In this document: one piece after another, positions 1-10,048 of the stretch
How the letters are laid out: every line of letters starts with the position of its first letter
Position numbering within the stretch: the first letter of the stretch is position 1
NCBI GenBank assembly: GCA_016191205.1
Contig: JACPPB010000032.1
Coordinates: 1-64,000, forward strand
DNA: 64,000 nt
From: Gammaproteobacteria bacterium
GTDB lineage: Bacteria > Pseudomonadota > Gammaproteobacteria > Pseudomonadales > Porticoccaceae
Reading direction: 5' to 3'
Notes under the pieces: generated by a model
Databases searched by the model: none
Seen by the model: only the letters and a program-made list of their open reading frames with translations
What the model was told of the DNA's origin: nothing
Position numbers and translations under genes: made by a program

Positions 1-641
1 ATGATCCGGTCGCCATGGCCGCACACTGGGTGGCCCTGGGCGCGCGGCGGCTGCATCTGGTCGATCTCAACGGCGCCTTTGCCGGTGCGCCGGTCAATGG
101 CGATGCGGTGCGGGCGATAGCGCGAGCGCATCCCGAGCTGCCGATCCAGATCGGCGGCGGCATCCGCAGCGCGGATACCATCGAGGCGTATCTGGGCGCC
201 GGGGTGCGCTACGTCATCATCGGCACCCAGGCGGTCAAGGATCCGGATTTCGTCACGCGGGTGTGTCGGGACTTTCCCGGCCGCATCATCGTCGGCATCG
301 ATGCCAGCGCCGGTCGGGTGGCGACCGACGGCTGGGCCGAAGTGAGCGAAGTGAAAGCCGTGGATCTCGCGCGCCGGTTTGCGGCGGACGGGGTCAGCGC
401 CATCGTCTATACCGACATCGAGCGCGACGGCATGCTGCAGGGCGTCAATGTCGCCGCCACGGTAGCGGTGGCGGAGGCGGGCGGCATTCCCGTGATCGCC
501 TCCGGCGGCGTCACCGGACTCGATGACATCCGCGCGCTGAAGGCCGTCGCCGCGCAGGGAATCCTTGGCGCCATCACCGGGCGCGCGATTTACGAAGGGA
601 CGCTGGATCTTGCCGCGGCCCAGGCGCTGTGCGACGCCTGA
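1..641 (+). CDS. hisA: HisA, 1-(5-phosphoribosyl)-5-[(5-phosphoribosylamino)methylideneamino]imidazole-4-carboxamide isomerase, 5' truncated by window edge
   Basis: Cytoplasmic histidine-biosynthesis isomerase that converts ProFAR to PRFAR on a (beta/alpha)8 barrel. The reading frame is open from base 3 and enters the window at DPVAMA, which corresponds to roughly residue 35 of the usual 240-residue enzyme. Visible family signatures are the GGGIR phosphate-binding turn, YTDIERDG and the late ASGGV turn. The N-terminal strand with the first catalytic Asp lies outside the window. The ATG at 15 is internal, not the start. The gene after it is not hisF, so the histidine operon is either interrupted here or HisA is its last gene. 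HisF is the closest alternative, but the RDGMLQGVN segment fits HisA better. Confidence 0.9.
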   Translation, partial: DPVAMAAHWVALGARRLHLVDLNGAFAGAPVNGDAVRAIARAHPELPIQIGGGIRSADTIEAYLGAGVRYVIIGTQAVKDPDFVTRVCRDFPGRIIVGIDASAGRVATDGWAEVSEVKAVDLARRFAADGVSAIVYTDIERDGMLQGVNVAATVAVAEAGGIPVIASGGVTGLDDIRALKAVAAQGILGAITGRAIYEGTLDLAAAQALCDA

Positions 642-651
642 GAGACGCGAG

Positions 652-852
652 TCAGCGTTTGAAAATCGATGCCAGCAGCGACAGCACCGCGCTGATCAGC
701 AGCATGGTGCCGAGCGGGATATAGAGCCGGAACCCGGGGCGGTCGATCTGAATGTCGCCCGGCAGCCGCCCCAGAGGCAGCCGGCCGAGCCAGGGCCACA
801 GCAGCCCGACCACCACCAGCACCAGACCCAGATAGATCAGCGTCTTTTGCAT
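652..852 (-). CDS. DUF2905 family small membrane protein
   Basis: A 66-residue protein with two hydrophobic segments (about residues 4-20 and 47-64) separated by a short loop reading GRLPGDIQIDRPGF. This GDI layout is typical of the DUF2905 family of small inner-membrane proteins, whose function is unknown. The ATG at 852 was chosen because the longer open frame upstream is Arg-rich and does not look coding. The gene converges tail-to-tail with hisA, with about 10 bases between them. Confidence 0.75.
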   Translation of the reverse strand: MQKTLIYLGLVLVVVGLLWPWLGRLPLGRLPGDIQIDRPGFRLYIPLGTMLLISAVLSLLASIFKR

Positions 853-923
853 GGCGCGGACGTTCTTTGCATGGCGAGGGATTGTGGGGCTGCGCCGATC
901 TTTCCTCAAGCCGCAACTTGCCC

Positions 924-1646
924 TCAACCCGCAAACATCTCTTCGAGAAAATCTTCCAGCGCCCGCCACGAGCGCCGGTCGGCGGTGGCGCTGTAGCGGA
1001 TGCCGCGCTCAGGGTCGTTGGCGTCGGGTCGCGTGAAGGCGTGCAGGGTGCCGCCGTAGGCGTGAATCTGCCAATCGGCGCCGGCGGCGGTCAGCTCCGC
1101 GCCCAGCTTCACCAGGGCTTCGGGCCTGGCCATGGGATCGTCGTAGCCGTGCAGGCAGAGTACTTTCGCGGTGACGGGATTGCCCGCCGTGTTGCCCGGC
1201 GGGTCGAACAGCCCGTGAAAGCTCGCCACGCCCCGCACTTCGGCATTGCTGCGCGCGAGGTCCAGCACGCACAGGCCGCCAAAGCAGTAGCCCATGGCGG
1301 CGACCCGCTCGGCATCGACTTCAGGCAGGGCGCGCAACGCCGTGATGGCGGCGCCGATACGGCGCTGGAGTGCCGCGCGGTCGTTCATCAGCGGCTGCAT
1401 CAGCGCGCCGTTGCCGGCCGGGCTGCCGCCCTGGCGGCCCTCGCCGTACATGTCGATGGCGAAACCGACATAGCCCAGCGCCGTCAGGCGGCGTGCCTTG
1501 TCGCACTCGAACTCCGAGCGCCCGGCCCAGGTGTGGGCGATGGCAACCGCCGGGCGCGGGCCGGAGAAATCGTCATCCCAGGCCAGATAGCCCACGCAGC
1601 GCAGGGCGCCGTCGCGGTAGTCGACCAGACGGGTTTGCAGGGCCAT
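924..1646 (-). CDS. Dienelactone hydrolase family protein
   Basis: An alpha/beta-hydrolase of 240 residues, the normal length for dienelactone hydrolases, which open lactone rings in chloroaromatic and related catabolism. The nucleophile elbow GYCFGG puts Cys at 121. Asp169 or Asp170 in HGYDD and His202 in TLHAF complete the expected Cys-Asp-His triad. The start at 1646 is supported by a strong GGAGG ribosome site 8-9 bases upstream, whereas the longer open frame is low-complexity. The true substrate cannot be read from sequence, as many family members act on other esters. It is divergent from the kinase-like gene at 1753. Confidence 0.85.
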   Translation of the reverse strand: MALQTRLVDYRDGALRCVGYLAWDDDFSGPRPAVAIAHTWAGRSEFECDKARRLTALGYVGFAIDMYGEGRQGGSPAGNGALMQPLMNDRAALQRRIGAAITALRALPEVDAERVAAMGYCFGGLCVLDLARSNAEVRGVASFHGLFDPPGNTAGNPVTAKVLCLHGYDDPMARPEALVKLGAELTAAGADWQIHAYGGTLHAFTRPDANDPERGIRYSATADRRSWRALEDFLEEMFAG

Positions 1647-1752
1647 GGGATACCTCCAGAGGCTGGGTGCGGGTGGCGCCGGTTGCGGCATTTTGCGCCG
1701 GCATGATGGTATTCTCCGGCGCGCGATAAAACCAAGCGACAGCGGGGACCCA

Positions 1753-2790
1753 ATGACGAATGCCGAGCACCACGAGGAAGAGCGTCCGGGGGTGGACGAG
1801 GAACTGCGCGACCGGATAACGGCATTCGTGGCGCGCAATTTTGGCGCCGCCGCGCGGGTGCGCGATCTGGAACCCATGCTGGGCGGTCACGCCGGTCTCA
1901 CCTTCGGTTTCGGCGTCGACGCGAATGGCGCCGATCGCGGGGACTACATCATCAAGCTGGCGCCCAAGGGTGTGCGGCGCGAAGGCAACACCGACGTCTA
2001 CCGCACCGCGCCGCTGTTGCGCACCTTGCACGGTCAGGGTCTGCCAGTGCCGGACGTGCCCTTCGCGGCGCCCGACGAGAGCGAATTCGGCGTTCCCTAT
2101 GTGGTGATGGCGCGTCTGCCGGGCCGCGAGTTTTTCATCTGGGATCCCCACCCTTCCTTCGACCGCTCACCCGCGGCGGCCGCGCCCCTGTGGCGGCAGA
2201 CCGCGGAAGTGCTGCCGCGCATCCACAAGGTCGACTGGCGCGCGCATCTGCCGGACTGGGAGACGCCGCGCCCGCTGGACGTGGAGATCAGTCGCTGGGA
2301 GCCGATCTACCGCAAGGCGCTGGAACCGGAGTGGATCGAACACGCCGACCGTTTGCGTCTGCAACTACTGAAAACCCTGCCCGCCGATCCGCTGCTGGGT
2401 ATCGTTCACGGCGATTATCAGCCCGGCAACTGTCTGTACGCCGAGGGTCGCCTCACCGGCGTGATCGACTGGGAGCTGGTGCGCATCGGCGCGGTACTGC
2501 TCGACATCGGCTGGCTGATGTTCTGCGCCGACGGGGATTTCTGGACCGAGGAGATTCGCCCGGTGGCGCCGGTGTCGCCCGCGGAACTGGCCGACATCTA
2601 CCAGGCCGGCATGGGGCGCTCGTTCTCCGATCTGCGCTGGTATCAGGCGCTCGCCGCCTACCAGTTGGGCAGCATCGCGTGCCTCAATGTGCGTCTGCAT
2701 CGCAAGCGCCAGCGCATCGATCCCATGTGGGAGCGCTTCGCCTTCACGGTGTCGCGGTTTTATCAGCAGGGGCTGCGGCTGGTGTCCTGA
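1753..2790 (+). CDS. Aminoglycoside-phosphotransferase-like (APH) family kinase
   Basis: A 345-residue protein of the APH/choline-kinase fold. Lys68 in YIIKLAP is the likely ATP-binding lysine. HGDYQPGN at 219-226 is the catalytic loop (Asp221, Asn226) and Asp239 in IDWE is the metal ligand. Family members phosphorylate small molecules or act beside acyl-CoA dehydrogenases, as in ACAD10/11-type fusions. An acyl-CoA dehydrogenase gene lies 560 bases downstream on the same strand, which favours a role in acyl or hydroxyacyl catabolism over antibiotic resistance; that is inference. The start at 1753 is the first ATG after the divergent promoter gap. Confidence 0.82.
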   Translation: MTNAEHHEEERPGVDEELRDRITAFVARNFGAAARVRDLEPMLGGHAGLTFGFGVDANGADRGDYIIKLAPKGVRREGNTDVYRTAPLLRTLHGQGLPVPDVPFAAPDESEFGVPYVVMARLPGREFFIWDPHPSFDRSPAAAAPLWRQTAEVLPRIHKVDWRAHLPDWETPRPLDVEISRWEPIYRKALEPEWIEHADRLRLQLLKTLPADPLLGIVHGDYQPGNCLYAEGRLTGVIDWELVRIGAVLLDIGWLMFCADGDFWTEEIRPVAPVSPAELADIYQAGMGRSFSDLRWYQALAAYQLGSIACLNVRLHRKRQRIDPMWERFAFTVSRFYQQGLRLVS

Positions 2791-2853
2791 GCGCACCCGC
2801 AGTTTGCATTGCGTTTTCAATGACGAATATTTTTTTGCAGCACGGAAAAACCC

Positions 2854-3264
2854 ATGTCCTACATCGAAGATTCGTTATCCGACGGCGAGCAGATCGTCGG
2901 GCTGTTCAAGCTGCACTGGTTCGCCCGCATTCCCATGGTCTTTTGGATGGTGCTGGGCGTACCCACGCTGGGACTGACCTGGACTCTCGCGCTCTACGAG
3001 TTCCTGCGGCTCAAACATATCGAGCAGGGTGTGACCAACAAGCGCGTGATTTTCAAGCGCGGCATCATCAGCCGGCAGACCGAAGAGATGAAACTCAGTT
3101 CGATCGAAACGGTGGAAATGGAACAGAGCGTCAGCGGTCGCTTGTTCGGTTTTGGCACGGTGAAGCTGACCGGGCGCGGCAGCAGCGATTTTCGGTTCAG
3201 GAATATCGACGATCCGCTCGCCGTGAAGCGCCAGATCGAGAGCGTCAGCCGCCCGGTTGATTAG
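2854..3264 (+). CDS. PH-domain (bPH2/DUF304-type) membrane protein
   Basis: A 136-residue protein with a hydrophobic hairpin at about residues 23-50 followed by a bacterial pleckstrin-homology-like domain (TNKRVIFKRGIIS, then EMEQSVSGRLFGFGTV). This layout is typical of YdbS/DUF304-type membrane proteins, whose function is mostly unknown. It sits between the kinase-like gene and the acyl-CoA dehydrogenase in the same orientation, but gaps of 60-90 bases make a shared transcript only possible. Confidence 0.75.
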   Translation: MSYIEDSLSDGEQIVGLFKLHWFARIPMVFWMVLGVPTLGLTWTLALYEFLRLKHIEQGVTNKRVIFKRGIISRQTEEMKLSSIETVEMEQSVSGRLFGFGTVKLTGRGSSDFRFRNIDDPLAVKRQIESVSRPVD

Positions 3265-3350
3265 CAGGTTGTTTGCCGTCATCCAGCCATCATCCAACAA
3301 TACATCCGACCGCAGCGGCCGCCTGCGGCCGCAACAAAGGAACAATCATC

Positions 3351-4514
3351 ATGGTGGACTTCGCACTTTCGGATGACCTGCGCGCGCTCAAGGAGCGCGT
3401 CGATGCGTTTATCCGCGCCGAAATAATTCCCTGCGAGAAAGATCCGCGCCAGGAATTTCACGGCCCCACCGAAGAGCTGCGGCTCGAATTGGTCGCACGC
3501 GCGCGCCGCGCCGGGCTGGTCGCGCCCCAGGCGCCCCGGGACTCCGGCGGCCTCGGCCTCGATCACCGTGCGATGGCGGTGATTTTCGAAGCGGCGGGTT
3601 ATTCCACGCTCGGACCGCTCGCGTTGAATATCCAGGCCCCGGACGAGGGCAACTGCAATCTGCTGCTGCAGGTCGCCACCGAAGCGCAGAAGGAACGCTG
3701 GCTGGCGCCGCTCTACCGGGGCGAGATCCGCTCGGTATTCGCGATGACCGAACCCGATGGCGGCGCGGGCTCCGATCCCAGCCTGTTGAAAACCACGGCG
3801 GTGCCGGACGGCGACGACTATGTCATCAACGGCCGCAAGTGGTTCATCACCGGCCTGCCGGGCTCGGCGTTCCAGATCATCATGGCGCGCACGCTGGACG
3901 CGCGCGGCAACGACCAGGGCGCCACCATGTTCATGACGCCTTCGGATGCGCCCGGCATCGAGATGGTGCGCATGCTGGATACTCTCGACAGCAACTCGCC
4001 TGGCGGCCATTGCGTGGTGGACTACCGCGACCTGCGCGTGCCGCGCGACCAGATTCTCGGCGAAGTGGGCAAGGGCTTTCGCTACGCCCAGGTACGCCTT
4101 GGCCCGGCGCGCATGACCCACTGCATGCGCTGGCTGGGCGCGGCGCAGCGCTGCCACGAGATCGCGAGCGACTTCGCCAGGACCCGCATCGCGTTTGGCA
4201 AACCCATCCTCGAACACGAAGGCGTGGGCTTCATGCTGGCCGACAACCGCATCGACCTGCACACCTGCCGGCTCGCCACCTGGCACGCCTGCTGGCTGCT
4301 GGATCAGGGCGACAAGGCGCGCGCCGAAACCAGCATGTGCAAGGTGCTCTGCTCCGAAGCGCTGGGGCGGGTGGTGGACCGCTCGATGCAGATCCTGGGT
4401 GCGATGGGGATTTCCGCCGACACCGTGATCGAACGCATCTATCGCGATATCCGCGCCTTCCGTCTGTACGATGGTCCGTCAGAGGTCCATCGCTGGGTGC
4501 TGGCGCGGGAGTGA
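3351..4514 (+). CDS. Acyl-CoA dehydrogenase
   Basis: A flavoprotein of 387 residues that would oxidise an acyl-CoA to the 2-enoyl-CoA and pass electrons to ETF. The N-terminal helical domain is followed by the flavin-binding middle segment (FAMTEPDGGAGSDPS; NGRKWFITG) and a helical C-terminal domain with the adenine-binding IDLHTCRLATWHA region and LYDGPSEVHRW near the end. The length and motifs fit the ACAD10/11-like subgroup. The start at 3351 is preceded by AAAGGAAC. Its neighbour at 1753 is a small-molecule kinase homologue, the partner usually seen with this subgroup. Confidence 0.9.
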   Translation: MVDFALSDDLRALKERVDAFIRAEIIPCEKDPRQEFHGPTEELRLELVARARRAGLVAPQAPRDSGGLGLDHRAMAVIFEAAGYSTLGPLALNIQAPDEGNCNLLLQVATEAQKERWLAPLYRGEIRSVFAMTEPDGGAGSDPSLLKTTAVPDGDDYVINGRKWFITGLPGSAFQIIMARTLDARGNDQGATMFMTPSDAPGIEMVRMLDTLDSNSPGGHCVVDYRDLRVPRDQILGEVGKGFRYAQVRLGPARMTHCMRWLGAAQRCHEIASDFARTRIAFGKPILEHEGVGFMLADNRIDLHTCRLATWHACWLLDQGDKARAETSMCKVLCSEALGRVVDRSMQILGAMGISADTVIERIYRDIRAFRLYDGPSEVHRWVLARE

Positions 4515-4533
4515 AGGAGCGCAGCGACAACCC

Positions 4534-4944
4534 TCACCGGCCGTACTTTCTTTCCATTTCTCGTTGCAGGGCTTCGGCTTCTGCGTCCGACATGTTTTCC
4601 AGTTCGGACAGGGATTTTCCCGTCACCTGGTGAAGCGCCGCGGCGCCCTGGCCCTGACTCAATGCTTCGCGCCCGGCCTTCGCGGCCGCCTGACCCGCCT
4701 CCGTATCTCGCTTGATTTTGGCGTCGTAGAGTTTGCTCACTTCCGCATCCGATTTCCCGGCTGCCGCGGCGCCCAGTGTCTCGCGCTTGCTGTCCAGCGC
4801 CGCTTTGTTCGCTTTTGCCCGCGCTTCATTTAGCTGCTTGTCGGCAGCGCGCTGCCGTTCCTGCTCAACACGCGCCTCGGCGGCGCGCTCGCAACCGCCG
4901 CCGGCGCGCCCCAGGCCATCGCCGCCGCCATGGCCAATCGTCAT
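4534..4944 (-). CDS. Hypothetical charged, coiled-coil-like protein; 5' end uncertain
   Basis: Not recognised. The reliable part (about 110 C-terminal residues) is rich in Glu, Lys, Ala and Arg and would form long helices: [42 protein letters not shown], ending MERKYGR. The segment before it ([20 protein letters not shown]) may be read-through of foreign sequence, with the single Cys possibly the lipid-attachment Cys of a lipoprotein that has lost its signal peptide. The ATG at 4944 is used here, and 4992 is the alternative. The 5' end overlaps, antiparallel, the start of the DUF853 gene. See the finding on this junction. Confidence 0.45.
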   Translation of the reverse strand: MTIGHGGGDGLGRAGGGCERAAEARVEQERQRAADKQLNEARAKANKAALDSKRETLGAAAAGKSDAEVSKLYDAKIKRDTEAGQAAAKAGREALSQGQGAAALHQVTGKSLSELENMSDAEAEALQREMERKYGR

Positions 4945-6342
4945 GGCCTGATCGCGGGCGCCACCGGCACCGGCAAGACGGTCACCCTGCAAACCCTCGC
5001 GGAAGGTTTTTCCCGCGCCGGCGTACCGGTGTTTCTAGCCGATGTGAAGGGCGATCTGTCCGGGCTGGCGCGCGCCGCCGAACCGGGGGAAAAAATTCTG
5101 ACCCGCATTGCGCAGCTCGGCATCGCGGATTACCGTCCCGCCGCCAATCCCACCGTGTTTTGGGACATCGACGGTCAGCGCGGCCATCCGGTACGCGCCA
5201 CGGTGGCGGAGTTCGGTCCGCTGCTGCTCGCCAACCTGATGGAGTTGAACGACACCCAGACCGGTGTGCTCTATGCCGCCTTCAAGGTCGCCGACGACCA
5301 GGGCCTGCTGGTGCTGGATTTCAAGGATCTGCGTGCCCTGCTGGGTTGGGTGGGCGAGAACGCCGACGCCTTGCGCGCCGCGTACGGCAACCTCAGCGCG
5401 GTCAGTGTCGGCGCCATTCAGCGCCGCCTGCTGGTGCTGGAAGAGCAGGGCGTGGACCGCTTTTTCGGGGAGCCGGCCCTCGATCTGGCGGATCTGATGC
5501 GTACCGATTTTTCCGGACTGGGCGTGATCAGCGTGCTGGATGCGACTTCGCTGATGCCGCGACCGCGGCTTTATTCCACGTTTCTGCTGTGGCTGCTCGC
5601 CGAACTGTTCGAGCGCCTGCCGGAAGTCGGCGATGCGGAGCGTCCCAAACTGGTGTTCTTCTTCGACGAGGCCCACCTGTTGTTCACCACCGCGCCCAAA
5701 GCGCTGCTGGAAAAGGTCGAGCAGGTGGTACGGCTGATCCGCTCCAAGGGCGTCGGCATCTATTTCGTTACCCAGAATCCGGAAGATATTCCGGACGCCG
5801 TGCTGGGTCAGCTCGGCAACCGGGTGCAGCACGCGCTGCGGGCCTTCACACCCAAGGACCGCGCCGCGGTGCGTGCCGCCGCGCAAAACTTCCGTGCCAA
5901 TCCAGGCGTGGACGTGGAAACCGCGATCACCGAATTAGCCGTTGGCGAAGCGCTGGTCTCGGTGCTGGACGCGAAGGGCAGCCCCACGCCGGTGGAACGC
6001 ACCCTGATCCGCCCACCGCAGTCGCGTCTCGGGCCACTCACGCCCGAGGAACGCACGGAACACCTGGCGCGCTCGCCGCTCGCCGGTCGTTACGACAAGG
6101 CGCTCGACCGCGAATCCGCCGCCGAGCTGCTCGCCGGGCGCGCGCGTGCGGCACAGGCGCAAGTTCAGGCCGATGCCCGGGCCGCCGCGTCGGCACCGGC
6201 AGCGACGGCCAGAGCACCGGGGCGCCAGCCGGACACCTTTCTGGAAACCGCCGCCAAGAGTGCGCTGCGTTCCATCGGCAGCCAGATCGGACGCCAGCTG
6301 GTGCGGGGCGTGCTGGGATCGCTGCTGGGAGGAAGGCGTTGA
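4930..6342 (+). CDS. DUF853 family HerA-like ATPase (YjgR type), N-terminus uncertain
   Basis: P-loop ATPase of the HerA/FtsK superclass, related to E. coli YjgR; the cellular role is unknown. Walker A is GATGTGKT at residues 9-16 counted from the ATG at 4930, and Walker B is [23 protein letters not shown] and [15 protein letters not shown] are typical family segments. The C-terminus ends in a Gly/Arg-rich tail (LGSLLGGRR). Relatives have about 20 residues before the conserved MANRHGL. Here the frame stays open upstream to 4834 ([17 protein letters not shown] resembles the missing N-terminus) but holds no ATG, GTG or TTG, so the 4930 start gives a protein that is probably N-terminally short. 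Confidence 0.8.
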   Translation: MANRHGLIAGATGTGKTVTLQTLAEGFSRAGVPVFLADVKGDLSGLARAAEPGEKILTRIAQLGIADYRPAANPTVFWDIDGQRGHPVRATVAEFGPLLLANLMELNDTQTGVLYAAFKVADDQGLLVLDFKDLRALLGWVGENADALRAAYGNLSAVSVGAIQRRLLVLEEQGVDRFFGEPALDLADLMRTDFSGLGVISVLDATSLMPRPRLYSTFLLWLLAELFERLPEVGDAERPKLVFFFDEAHLLFTTAPKALLEKVEQVVRLIRSKGVGIYFVTQNPEDIPDAVLGQLGNRVQHALRAFTPKDRAAVRAAAQNFRANPGVDVETAITELAVGEALVSVLDAKGSPTPVERTLIRPPQSRLGPLTPEERTEHLARSPLAGRYDKALDRESAAELLAGRARAAQAQVQADARAAASAPAATARAPGRQPDTFLETAAKSALRSIGSQIGRQLVRGVLGSLLGGRR

Positions 6343-6348
6343 CAGGTT

Positions 6349-6380
6349 GCTGAAAAAGCCGCCGCGCGACATTTTTCAGC
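6349..6380. repeat. Inverted repeat after the DUF853 gene
   Basis: GCTGAAAAA at 6349-6357 and TTTTTCAGC at 6372-6380 are perfect 9-base arms around a 14-base GC-rich loop. There is no T-run after the right arm, so it is not a textbook terminator. Confidence 0.5.
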
Positions 6381-6422
6381 AGGCAGTGAGTGACGCTGGA
6401 AGCGGAGATGACTGCGACACGA

Positions 6423-6472
6423 CCTTGCCCTCTCCCGATAAAGCGGTCTGGGGGAGGGCAAGGTTCATTTTT
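6423..6472 (+). terminator. Candidate rho-independent terminator
   Basis: CCTTGCCCTC at 6423-6432 pairs perfectly with GAGGGCAAGG at 6454-6463, and further C/G pairing extends the stem inward. The T-rich tail TTCATTTTTC follows at 6464-6473. It lies between the convergent DUF853 and monooxygenase genes, so it could serve the plus-strand gene. Confidence 0.65.
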
Positions 6473-6492
6473 CGGGTATTTGCCAACGGGTT

Positions 6493-8310
<1,818 letters not shown>

Positions 8311-8518
8311 GGTTGAAACTCCTGATGGTTAAGGTTGTGAACATCGAATTGCAAAATTGCCACCTCTACTTCATGAAACATGAAACGCTGGCCGGGACTG
8401 TCCCATGGCAGTCCGTGGCACGGAAATCCGGACAGAACTCAGGTTGCGGTTCTGTCATGCACGCTGCTTTGGCGCTGTCGTTCGTTGGCCATTCGCCGCT
8501 GCGCGTCAGAACGCGGCT

Positions 8519-9748
8519 TCAGGCGCCTAATCCCAGCAGTGCGGCGGTGTTGCTGCGCATCACATTGCGCACCTGCCGGTAGTCGAGCCCACCCAGACCG
8601 TCGGCGAATTCGAGCGGCTCGGCGAGGCCTTCCGGGTGCGGCCAGTCGGAACCGAACAGCGCGACGTCGGGGCCGACCGCGGCGATCAGTTCCGGGATGT
8701 TGTCCTCCGGGAACGGGCAGACGCGAATACGGTCGAGGAAGATTGCGCTCGGGCGGGCGTGCAGCGGCCCGAAGGTGAAATTGTTGCCGGCGATCCTGGC
8801 CGATTTGTCGAGTTTGCGCAGCAGCGGCGTAACCCAGGACGAGCCATTTTCGATGGAGGCCACGCGCAAACGCGGAAAGCGGCCGAACAGGTTATGCATT
8901 ATGAGCGCCGCCAGGGTGTCGGTGACGGGCCGCTCCATCATGCCGATCACATGCTGAAAGGCGGTGACTTTGTGATGGGGCGGTCGCGGATTCTCGCCCC
9001 AGGCCGCCGACACCAGTTCTTCGAATCCGGCGTTGCCGAGGTGGAATGCCACCGGAATCCCGGCTTCCTGGCAGCGCGCCCAGAAGGGATCGAAATGCGG
9101 GTCCGCGGGCGAGCGGCCGAGCACAGGGCCGGGAATCAGGTTGACGATGCGGGCGCCTTCAGCCAGCACGCGTTCGAGTTCCGCGACGGCGAGGTCGATA
9201 TCCACCAGCGACAGTTGCGCCGCGCTGAAGACGCGGTTCTGGTAATCCCAGCCCCAGTCGTCCCTGAGCCAGCGATTGAAGGCGCGGTGGTTCGCCATCA
9301 CTACGTCGGGCCCGGCATCGCGCAACTGCATTTCGACGCCGACGCCCAGTGATGGCAGAAAGATGCCGGCTTCGACGTTGTACTGATCGAACCAGCGCAG
9401 CCGCGCGTCGCGCTGCATGGATTCCGGCAGGTCGAAACAGGAAATCGGATCGGCCGCGAGAATATGCGCACCCTTGGGCTGGTCGCTGCGATAGAACGCT
9501 TTGTACGAGCCGGGCTTGCCGGCGTGCTCGCCGGGCGGAGCGCTGAAAAACGCCAGCCGGCGGCCGCGAAAATGCACCTGCGCATGCTGGCTCTGCCCGC
9601 GCACCACGGTGATGGCGTCGGCGCGGAAGCGGGCTTCCATGTGGCGGGTGTAGCAGTCGTCGGGCTCGTAGTAATGGCAGTCCGCGTCGACCAGCGGATA
9701 GTCGATCAGCGCGCGGGGATTGTCGCGGTGCGGGGCGGGCGAGGTCAT
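8519..9748 (-). CDS. Amidohydrolase family 2 (PF04909-like) TIM-barrel hydrolase or decarboxylase
   Basis: A 409-residue metal-dependent TIM-barrel protein. The first metal motif is degenerate: VDADCHYYEP keeps Asp21, Asp23 and His25 rather than a plain HxH. Later signatures are AFHLGN, the conserved Glu-containing ASIENGSSW and FGSDWPHPEG with the barrel-end Asp. Family members hydrolyse or decarboxylate ring-cleavage products and related acids. It lies just upstream of the monooxygenase gene, about 210 bases apart on the same strand, and a common catabolic pathway is likely. The substrate is unknown. Confidence 0.82.
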   Translation of the reverse strand: MTSPAPHRDNPRALIDYPLVDADCHYYEPDDCYTRHMEARFRADAITVVRGQSQHAQVHFRGRRLAFFSAPPGEHAGKPGSYKAFYRSDQPKGAHILAADPISCFDLPESMQRDARLRWFDQYNVEAGIFLPSLGVGVEMQLRDAGPDVVMANHRAFNRWLRDDWGWDYQNRVFSAAQLSLVDIDLAVAELERVLAEGARIVNLIPGPVLGRSPADPHFDPFWARCQEAGIPVAFHLGNAGFEELVSAAWGENPRPPHHKVTAFQHVIGMMERPVTDTLAALIMHNLFGRFPRLRVASIENGSSWVTPLLRKLDKSARIAGNNFTFGPLHARPSAIFLDRIRVCPFPEDNIPELIAAVGPDVALFGSDWPHPEGLAEPLEFADGLGGLDYRQVRNVMRSNTAALLGLGA

Positions 9749-10048
9749 GCGGATATCTCTCTTGATCAGCTCTGGTGGATCATCAACTCCGGTGGATCAA
9801 CAGCCTGTTGAGGGTACATCCGGACGGGGTGTCGCGTCGAACAACAGACCGGACCTTACCCCGGATGGCCGCCGGAGGCTACAGACAAGCGGCGGCACAG
9901 GGGCTACAGTTTTCCTGTCCTGATTATATTGTCGGGCTCCGCCAGTGAGCGCCTGCATGTCTGGTATGGTAAACCGGGGCCGGAGCATTACATAGTAACT
10001 CCGGGTCGCGATTCCGGATGAATAACAACAAGATCGAGGGTGTTGCCG
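9749..10048. other. Divergent intergenic region with a 17-bp direct repeat
   Basis: 300 bases between the divergent amidohydrolase and CoA-transferase genes, presumably holding both promoters. CTCTGGTGGATCA at 9770-9782 recurs as CTCCGGTGGATCA at 9787-9799, a 17-base period with TGATC/GATCA half sites, which could be an operator. I saw no clear -35/-10 pair and no RNA gene. Confidence 0.4.

Noticed and set aside
1753-2790. Aminoglycoside resistance gene
   Set aside because: The APH fold is shared with many metabolic kinases, and the nearby acyl-CoA dehydrogenase makes a metabolic role more likely.
8340-8370. Sigma-54 promoter upstream of the monooxygenase
   Set aside because: On the minus strand GG and TTGCA have the right spacing, but the CACG part of the -24 element does not match, so the evidence is too weak.
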